Source: an uncultured Clostridia bacterium
GTDB lineage: Bacteria; Bacillota_A; Clostridia; UMGS1840; HGM11507
NCBI GenBank assembly: GCA_934403665.1
Contig: CAKRUL010000024.1
Coordinates: 1-9,482 of the forward strand
DNA length: 9,482 bases
Direction of reading: 5' to 3'
Translations under genes and position numbers: made by a program
In this document: piece after piece, positions 1 to 4,335 of the stretch
Layout: the number at the start of each line of letters is the position of its first letter
Position numbering within the stretch: position 1 is the stretch's first letter
Notes under the pieces: model-generated
What the model was told of the DNA's origin: nothing
Seen by the model: the letters and a program-made list of their open reading frames with translations, nothing else
Database searches by the model: none

Positions 1-34
1 GCTTTCTTAATTCTTCAATCGTCTTTTTTTCCAT
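1..34 (-). CDS. Start of an unidentified gene downstream of the feo operon (3' part outside window)
   Basis: Only eleven codons are visible, reading MEKKTIEELRK. The ATG at 34-32 is preceded by a purine-rich GGAGAGG (44-50) about nine bases upstream, which is a convincing ribosome-binding site. The start overlaps the last 20 bases of the Cys-rich mini-protein gene in another frame, so the gene is probably translationally coupled to the feo operon. The fragment is too short to assign a family. The charged helical opening faintly resembles the first helix of several small alpha-helical proteins (for example chorismate-mutase-like domains), but that is not evidence of function. It could also be a chance ATG after a purine tract. 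Confidence 0.45.
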   Translation of the reverse strand, partial: MEKKTIEELRK

Positions 35-194
35 TTGATTTTTCCTCTCCGCAGTTTCCGTCTTTCGTGATACAGCTTTGCTTGTTACATTCCGCACAAT
101 TGCCGCCGCATCCCGTTCTCTTGCGCATAGAGCGCAGAGCCGCGAACAACAGAAGAAGGATTATGGCAAGCACAATGAAATCTCTTACTCTCAT
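15..194 (-). CDS. FeoB-associated Cys-rich membrane protein, 59 residues
   Basis: The translation has a short basic N-terminus (MRVRDF), one hydrophobic segment at residues 6-20, a basic stop-transfer stretch (RSMRKR, 21-26) and then a cysteine-rich tail with cysteines at 29, 33, 36, 41 and 48. This matches the small FeoB-associated Cys-rich membrane protein family commonly found beside feoB in Firmicutes. The gene starts nine bases after the feoB stop, and its GAGGAAA ribosome-binding site overlaps that stop, so translation is probably coupled. Family members are thought to assist FeoB at the membrane. Metal binding by the Cys tail is an inference and no biochemical role can be read from sequence. 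The ATG at 194 is the only sensible start, and the length is normal for the family. Confidence 0.88.
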   Translation of the reverse strand: MRVRDFIVLAIILLLLFAALRSMRKRTGCGGNCAECNKQSCITKDGNCGEEKSNGKKDD

Positions 195-203
195 TGTTTT
201 TCC

Positions 204-2207
204 TCACAGAAGAAGGGTGGCAAGCTGATAGAAAGCGAAAGACGCAATCCAAGCAATTCCGGTCTGAAACAGAATCACCATAAAAGCATATCTTGCACCG
301 CCCATTTCTCTGCGCACCGCGTTGATTGCTGCGATACATGGCGTATAGAGCAGTGTGAAAATCAAAAAAGAGCAAGCGGTCAATGGTGTGAAGATGGTTG
401 CTAATGCAGAGGGAAGATCCGCTGTGCTTGCTCCGGTCAGGACTGCCAGGGTGCTGACCACCGCCTCTTTTGCAGAAAAACCGGTAATCAGAGCGGTGGA
501 AGCCCTCCAGTCATTGAAGCCAAGCGGTGCAAAGATCGGCGAAATAAATCGCCCAATCTGTGCCAGCAGACTGTCAGCACTGGAATTCACTACATTCAGC
601 CGGGTGTCAAAGGTTTGCAGAAACCAAATCAGTATGGTTGCCGCAAAGATGACTGTGAAGGCACGCATCAGAAAATCCTTTGCTTTATCCCACATCAAAA
701 GCAAAACGGTTTTCATGCTGGGAAAACGGTAATTGGGGAGTTCCATGACAAAGGGAACCGGTTTCCCGTGAAAAGCAGTATTTTTCAAAACCAATCCGCT
801 GATAATTCCAATCAAAATTCCGATTACATAAAGGCAAATCATGACAAGCGCCCGGTGATGCGGAAAGAATGCCAAGGTAAACATTGCGTAAATCGGAAGC
901 TTGGCACTGCAGCTCATAAAGGGAGTCAGCAGAATGGTCATCTTCCGATCCCGCTCGCTGGAAAGTGTGCGGGTTGCCATAATCGCAGGCACCGAACAGC
1001 CGAATCCCATCAGCATCGGCACAAAGCTTCTTCCGGACAAGCCGATTTTCCGCAGCAGCTTGTCCATGACAAAAGCGACACGAGCCATATAGCCGCTGTC
1101 TTCCAAAAGAGAGAGGAAGAAGAACAGCACAACAATGGTCGGCAGAAAAGAGAGCACGCTCCCCACACCGGCAAATACACCGTCAATCAAAAGGGAATGA
1201 ACCACAGGATTGATTCCGTATGCAGTCAGACCGTTGCTCACAAGACCGGTGACGGCATCAATTGCCATCGAGAGCAAGTCGGAAAGAAAGCTTCCGATCA
1301 AGCCGAATGTCAGAAAAAATACCGACATCATAATCATTAAAAAGATGGGAATTGCAAAATATTTATGCGTCAGAACGCTGTCCATTTTCAGACTGCGCAG
1401 ATGCTCCTTTGAAATCTGCGGTTTTACGACAGTGTCGGCACAGAGCTGCTCGATAAACTGATAGCGCATATCTGCAAGAGCGGCTTCACGGTCAGTGTCC
1501 AGCTCTTTTTCCATTTCAGTTACACTGTGCTGCACCATGTCTTTTTCGTTTTCCGACAAATCCAGCTTGGACAACATTGGAGCATCGCCCTCTACCAGCT
1601 TGGTTGCCGCAAAACGCGGCGGAACATGAATGCGCTGTGCATGATCTTCCACCAAATGTGCTACTGCGTGAATGGCACGGTGCACAGGACCGGAACAGAA
1701 ATCCAGCCGTTTGGGTCGTTTGCCGTTCACGGCGGTATCGACCGCTTTGTCGATCAGTTCGTCGATTCCCTCATTTTTACTCGCAGAAATGGGAATGACC
1801 GGAACACCGAGCTCTTCCTGCAGTTTTGAAATTTTGATGGTGCCACCGTTGGAACGCACCTCGTCCATCATATTCAGCGCAATGACCATGGGAATGTTCA
1901 ATTCTAAAAGCTGCATCGACAGATAAAGGTTCCGCTCAATATTTGTGGCATCGACAATATTAATAATTCCGCCGGGGTTCTCATTTAAAAGAAAGTCCCG
2001 GGTGACAATTTCCTCACTCGTATACGGGGAAAGAGAATAGATCCCCGGAAGATCCACCACCGTCATATCTCTGTGACCCCGGATGACCCCGTCCTTTCGC
2101 TCTACCGTCACGCCGGGAAAGTTTCCGACATGCTGGTTGGAGCCGGTCAATTGATTGAATAACGTCGTTTTTCCGCAGTTTTGATTACCTGCCAGAGCGA
2201 AGATCAT
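204..2207 (-). CDS. feoB: Ferrous iron transport protein B, GTPase-permease
   Basis: This is the inner-membrane Fe2+ transporter with a cytosolic G domain. Residues 1-165 carry all GTPase motifs: G1 GNQNCGKT (7-14), the G2 Thr34 in PGVTVE, G3 DLPG (52-55), G4 NMMD (112-115) and G5 SAS (141-143). A helical guanine-dissociation-inhibitor-like region follows, then a polytopic membrane region from about residue 283. That region has two related gate repeats with conserved cysteines: GFGCSVPAIMATRT around Cys404, and SAKEAVVSTLAVL (578-590) followed by YTPC (Cys624). TPFMSCSAKLPIY (428-440) is also typical. At 667 residues it is full length for a FeoB with a short C-terminus. The start at 2207 has a strong GGAGG (2216-2220) inside feoA's 3' end, and the gene overlaps feoA by 23 bases. 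It is the second gene of the feoAB operon. Confidence 0.97.
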   Translation of the reverse strand: MIFALAGNQNCGKTTLFNQLTGSNQHVGNFPGVTVERKDGVIRGHRDMTVVDLPGIYSLSPYTSEEIVTRDFLLNENPGGIINIVDATNIERNLYLSMQLLELNIPMVIALNMMDEVRSNGGTIKISKLQEELGVPVIPISASKNEGIDELIDKAVDTAVNGKRPKRLDFCSGPVHRAIHAVAHLVEDHAQRIHVPPRFAATKLVEGDAPMLSKLDLSENEKDMVQHSVTEMEKELDTDREAALADMRYQFIEQLCADTVVKPQISKEHLRSLKMDSVLTHKYFAIPIFLMIMMSVFFLTFGLIGSFLSDLLSMAIDAVTGLVSNGLTAYGINPVVHSLLIDGVFAGVGSVLSFLPTIVVLFFFLSLLEDSGYMARVAFVMDKLLRKIGLSGRSFVPMLMGFGCSVPAIMATRTLSSERDRKMTILLTPFMSCSAKLPIYAMFTLAFFPHHRALVMICLYVIGILIGIISGLVLKNTAFHGKPVPFVMELPNYRFPSMKTVLLLMWDKAKDFLMRAFTVIFAATILIWFLQTFDTRLNVVNSSADSLLAQIGRFISPIFAPLGFNDWRASTALITGFSAKEAVVSTLAVLTGASTADLPSALATIFTPLTACSFLIFTLLYTPCIAAINAVRREMGGARYAFMVILFQTGIAWIASFAFYQLATLLL

Positions 2208-2517
2208 GACGGTTTCCTCCTTTGCGCAGGAGAGACCTGCTTTTTGATTTCAATCCGCTGATTTGAATCGGCGAAGCGCCTGTGTCAGAAGGCGCTTCGC
2301 CCTCCACAACGATATTTTTAGCATCCTCTAAGCGCAGAGTAAGCTCATAGCCTCTTAAATGAAGCTCGATGGGATCCCCCATCGGTGCAACCTTGCGAAC
2401 CATGACTTTCGTATGCGGCGTCAGCCCCATATCCAGCAGATGACGCCGAAGCGCCCCTTCTCCGTTTACAGCGAGAATTGTGGTCGTCATGCCGATTGGA
2501 ATGTTATCCAAAGTCAT
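2185..2517 (-). CDS. feoA: Ferrous iron transport protein A (SH3-like)
   Basis: This is the small cytosolic partner of FeoB, with an SH3-like beta-barrel fold. Residues 1-72 are the FeoA domain: LDNIPIG, then LRRHLLDMGLTPHTKV (23-38), then the GDPIELHLRGYELTLR core (48-62), ending in the DAKNIVV strand. The remaining ~38 residues (73-110) form a polar, basic tail not expected in a standard FeoA of about 75 residues. The last part of this tail is encoded by the feoB ribosome-binding site and first codons. The start at 2517 follows AGGAGA, well spaced, about 30 bases downstream of a near-consensus promoter. feoA is the first gene of the operon. FeoA is thought to modulate FeoB activity; the tail's function is unknown. 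Confidence 0.95.
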   Translation of the reverse strand: MTLDNIPIGMTTTILAVNGEGALRRHLLDMGLTPHTKVMVRKVAPMGDPIELHLRGYELTLRLEDAKNIVVEGEAPSDTGASPIQISGLKSKSRSLLRKGGNRHDLRSGR

Positions 2518-2546
2518 CTCGTTGTCTCCTTTCTGTTCTTATTTTT

Positions 2547-2575
2547 ATTGTATGCTATCTTTTTTTCTTTGTCAA
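2547..2575 (-). promoter_or_regulatory. Sigma-A promoter of the feoAB operon
   Basis: Read on the minus strand there is TTGACA (2575-2570), a 17-base spacer and TACAAT (2552-2547), essentially a consensus housekeeping promoter. The feoA start codon is 30 bases beyond the -10 element, with AGGAGA between them. I looked for a Fur-type (GATAATGATAATCATTATC-like) or DtxR-type dyad over this promoter and did not recognise one, so the mode of iron regulation, if any, is not evident. Confidence 0.85.
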
Positions 2576-2623
2576 GGGAGCAAAAAATGCCGGTGCGGTT
2601 TCGTTGAAAAAGAAATATAATGC

Positions 2624-2651
2624 TTGACATATTTTTTCTTTGTGGTACAAT
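2624..2651 (+). promoter_or_regulatory. Sigma-A promoter of the solitary 5S rRNA gene
   Basis: TTGACA (2624-2629), a 16-base spacer and TACAAT (2646-2651) face right. The expected transcription start, six to seven bases after the -10, is at 2658 or 2659, which is also the first base of 5S helix I. This promoter is divergent from the feoA promoter, with 48 bases between the two -35 boxes. Confidence 0.85.
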
Positions 2652-2657
2652 AAAATA

Positions 2658-2775
2658 GCTTGGTAGCGATAGCTAAGAGGGTACACCCGTTTCCATCCCG
2701 AACACGGAAGTTAAGCTCTTACACGTCGATGATACTTGGCGGGAGACTGCCCGGGAAAGTAGATAGTTGCCAAGC
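2658..2775 (+). rRNA. rrf: 5S ribosomal RNA, solitary copy
   Basis: The 118-base segment has the 5S signature CCGAACACGGAAGTTAAGC (2698-2716), the downstream GATGATACTTGGCGGGAGACTG-type region (2728-2749) and a closing helix I. Helix I pairs GCTTGGTAG at the 5' end with TTGCCAAGC at the 3' end (seven Watson-Crick pairs and two G-U pairs). The sequence closely follows the clostridial 5S pattern. No 23S or 16S sequence precedes it; the bases upstream are only its own promoter and the divergent feoA promoter. A T-run follows directly (2776-2781). The ends are inferred from helix I and could be off by a base or two. Nothing suggests a pseudogene. Confidence 0.95.
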
Positions 2776-2803
2776 TTTTTTATGAATGAAAGAAATCGGA
2801 AAG

Positions 2804-2840
2804 ACAGCGGATACCGTTTTTGCGGAATCCGCTGTTTTGT
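2804..2840 (+). terminator. Rho-independent terminator of the 5S rRNA gene
   Basis: ACAGCGGAT (2804-2812) pairs perfectly with ATCCGCTGT (2827-2835). After one A-A mismatch, CCG (2814-2816) pairs with CGG (2823-2825), closing a TTTTTG loop. The stem runs into TTTTGTGTT. It lies 29 bases past the mature 5S 3' end. The T-run at 2776-2781, immediately after helix I, could stop some transcripts earlier. Confidence 0.8.
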
Positions 2841-3183
2841 GTTGCGGTTTTCGAAAACTCTGCACAGAGTGCCGGGAAATGGGATTGATATCTTTCTGCA
2901 AAAAACCATTTCGTTGTATGCCTGCAAATGGCTTTTGAAAAAATATTCCTTCGTTTTTTCAGCCGGGCATCCGGGGAGACAATCCGTTTTTTTGAATTCC
3001 AATATTATGCAATATTTTTTATTAATGTCAAAAACGACACATCTCGACACGTTTTTGGTATTATTTTTGGAATAAACAAATACAAATTCCAAGTTGTTTT
3101 GACTTTTCTCTTAGAGGGACACGGCTTTGAGGTTTTTTACACTTTATAGAATAATATCCCATCAAAATATCATGTTACAATTA
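2841..3183. other. Intergenic region without a recognisable gene
   Basis: Between the 5S terminator and the abrB promoter I find no ORF with a ribosome-binding site or a recognisable protein family. The open frames here have no Shine-Dalgarno or use TTG starts, and some run through the 5S gene or its terminator. The region is AT-rich. It contains a perfect palindrome GTTTTCGAAAAC (2847-2858), an abutting ACTCTG/CAGAGT inverted pair (2857-2870), and a hairpin with two CGACAC repeats (3029-3057). No riboswitch or known small RNA was recognised by eye. Confidence 0.6.
3029..3057. repeat. Inverted repeat enclosing two CGACAC direct repeats
   Basis: CAAAAACG (3029-3036) is the reverse complement of CGTTTTTG (3050-3057), giving an eight-base arm with a 13-base loop. 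CGACAC occurs at 3035-3040 and again at 3045-3050, ten bases (one helical turn) apart. A TGTC at 3026-3029 adds a further dyad with GACA (3036-3039). This looks like a possible protein-binding site, but no regulator can be named. Confidence 0.4.
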
Positions 3184-3212
3184 TTGACATAATATGTGTT
3201 TTGTGCTATTCT
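3184..3212 (+). promoter_or_regulatory. Sigma-A promoter of the abrB-like gene, extended -10
   Basis: TTGACA (3184-3189), a 17-base spacer and TATTCT (3207-3212), preceded by TGC (3204-3206) as an extended -10 element. Transcription would start near 3219, giving a leader of roughly 58 bases. A six-base inverted repeat, ATATGA (3224-3229) with TCATAT (3235-3240), lies just inside the leader and could be an operator. Autoregulation is common in the AbrB family but is not demonstrated here. Confidence 0.75.
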
Positions 3213-3276
3213 ATAGTTAGTCAATATGATGCGTTCATATGAAACAAAGAAATTCGTGAGAAAGGAAACAAAGACT

Positions 3277-3522
3277 ATGATGAAATCCACTGGTGTCGTA
3301 AGAAAAGTCGACGAATTGGGAAGAATTGTTCTGCCCATCGAATTGAGAAGAAATCTTGATATTGAAATCAAAGATCCGGTCGAAATTTATGTAGACGGTG
3401 ATATGATTATTCTGAAAAAATATCAGGCTTCCTGTCTGTTCTGCGGCAATGCAAAGGACAATGTGATTTATAAAAACAAACATATCTGCCCTAATTGCTT
3501 GGAAGAACTGAAAAAACAGTAA
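3277..3522 (+). CDS. AbrB/SpoVT-family transcriptional regulator with C-terminal Cys module
   Basis: Residues 1-50 are a classic swapped-hairpin AbrB DNA-binding domain: KSTGVVRKVDELGRIVLPIE (3-22), then LRRNLDI, a DPVEIYVDGDMIILKKY segment and Gln50. In B. subtilis such proteins are transition-state regulators that bind AT-rich promoters as oligomers. The C-terminal part (51-81) differs from AbrB or Abh: it has CLFC (53-56) and CPNC (71-74), the spacing of a small zinc-ribbon or rubredoxin-like knuckle. The start at 3277 follows AAAGGA (3261-3266) with ten bases spacing. An in-frame ATG at 3226 is rejected because it has no ribosome-binding site. The gene is monocistronic, with its own promoter and terminator. 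Targets are unknown. Confidence 0.93.
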   Translation: MMKSTGVVRKVDELGRIVLPIELRRNLDIEIKDPVEIYVDGDMIILKKYQASCLFCGNAKDNVIYKNKHICPNCLEELKKQ

Positions 3523-3535
3523 TTTAGCAAATGGT

Positions 3536-3568
3536 AGCGTTGCCCGGAGATGGCAACGCTTATTTTTT
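3536..3568 (+). terminator. Rho-independent terminator of the abrB-like gene
   Basis: AGCGTTGCC (3536-3544) and GGCAACGCT (3552-3560) form a perfect nine-base-pair stem with a seven-base loop, followed by TATTTTTT. It begins 13 bases past the stop codon. It is oriented for the plus strand; on the minus strand there is no T-run after the stem. Confidence 0.92.
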
Positions 3569-3582
3569 GCGCTGATAAAATC

Positions 3583-3659
3583 TAAGCCCTGCACACACTC
3601 TGTCTGCCTTTCCTGCGAAAACGAGACTGCAAGAAAGGAATTTTGCTGTGCAGGGCTTA
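3583..3659. repeat. Long compound hairpin between the abrB-like gene and phoU
   Basis: TAAGCCCTGCACA (3583-3595) and TGTGCAGGGCTTA (3647-3659) are perfect 13-base inverted repeats. Inside them CCTTTC (3607-3612) pairs with GAAAGG (3633-3638). After a single mismatch, TGCG (3614-3617) pairs with TGCA (3628-3631), including one G-U pair, and closes a ten-base loop. The structure lies 22 bases past the phoU stop and is well placed to end or protect the phosphate operon transcript. On the minus strand the outer stem is followed only by GATTTTATC, a poor U-tract, so it is not a textbook terminator. It could instead be a 3'-end stabiliser, a small RNA or a dispersed repeat. Confidence 0.7.
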
Positions 3660-3681
3660 TTGCTTTGGGGAAAAACGTGTT

Positions 3682-4335
3682 TTAATCTGTTTGCTCGTGC
3701 ATTCCTGTGATGTTGAACATCGCCCACTCTGCAATATTGGTGGCATGGTCACCGATCCGTTCAAGATATTTTGCGACCAGCAGAAGATGGGTAAAACAGT
3801 TGATGTCGTCCAAATGCTCTTTGATCAGGTTGTTCAGTTTTTCAAACAAAGCCTGAAAACCGTCGTCAATTTTATCATCGTCTTTACAGACCTTTTGCGC
3901 CCGCTCGAAATCCTGATAGGTATATGCGTCTACGGCATCCTTTACCATTTGCTTTGCCGTAGAGATCATTTCGTCCAACAGGGGGAGATATTCCCGATAA
4001 CCTTCCTTTTCCAAACGAACGGTAATTTTTGCAATATCGGCGGCATGATCGCAGATCCGCTCCAAATCCGATATCATTTTAATGGTCACAGTCAACACGC
4101 GCAAATCTTTTGCAATCGGTTGTTCTCTTGCGATAATGCTCAAACATTTGTGCTCAATATCCAATTCCATGGTATTGGCAATCTTGTCATGCTCCACGAT
4201 GATTTTCGCGTGATTGACGTCTCCCGTTTCCAAAGCACGGAAGGAATCATTCAGCGCATTTACCGTGAAGGCGGCCATTTTTAAAAGCTCCAGCCGGATT
4301 TCACTAAGCTGTTGCGTAAAAAGTACTCTGGTCAT
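3682..4335 (-). CDS. phoU: Phosphate signalling modulator PhoU
   Basis: At 217 residues this is normal size for PhoU, an all-helical cytosolic protein of two similar three-helix bundles. Each half shows the metal-binding ExxxDxxx(D/N) motif: LERICDHAADI (91-101: E92, D96, D100) and LERIGDHATNIAEW (191-204: E192, D196, N200). By family knowledge PhoU represses Pho signalling when phosphate is ample by connecting the Pst transporter with PhoR. The start ATG overlaps the phoR stop as ATGA (4335-4332), with AGGAGA in the end of phoR, so translation is coupled. It is the last gene of the operon, followed by the compound hairpin at 3583-3659. Confidence 0.96.
   Translation of the reverse strand: MTRVLFTQQLSEIRLELLKMAAFTVNALNDSFRALETGDVNHAKIIVEHDKIANTMELDIEHKCLSIIAREQPIAKDLRVLTVTIKMISDLERICDHAADIAKITVRLEKEGYREYLPLLDEMISTAKQMVKDAVDAYTYQDFERAQKVCKDDDKIDDGFQALFEKLNNLIKEHLDDINCFTHLLLVAKYLERIGDHATNIAEWAMFNITGMHEQTD

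Noticed and set aside
615..1340. 241-codon open frame on the plus strand within feoB
   Set aside because: It is an antisense shadow of the FeoB membrane region with the same polar, low-information composition and no recognisable family.
2581..2623. Possible Fur or DtxR operator between the divergent promoters
   Set aside because: No dyad resembling either known consensus could be found by eye here or over the feoA promoter.
2767..3075. 102-codon plus-strand frame beginning at the 3' end of 5S
   Set aside because: It starts inside the rRNA, lacks a ribosome-binding site and is interrupted in function by the terminator hairpin at 2804-2840.
2673..3092. 139-codon minus-strand frame from the 5S/abrB gap
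   Set aside because: It uses a TTG start with no Shine-Dalgarno, runs through the 5S terminator and lies antisense to the 5S rRNA itself.
3226..3276. Seventeen-codon N-terminal extension of the abrB-like gene
   Set aside because: The upstream ATG has no purine-rich site and lies within a few bases of the predicted transcription start. The ATG at 3277 has AAAGGA at good spacing and matches the usual AbrB N-terminus.
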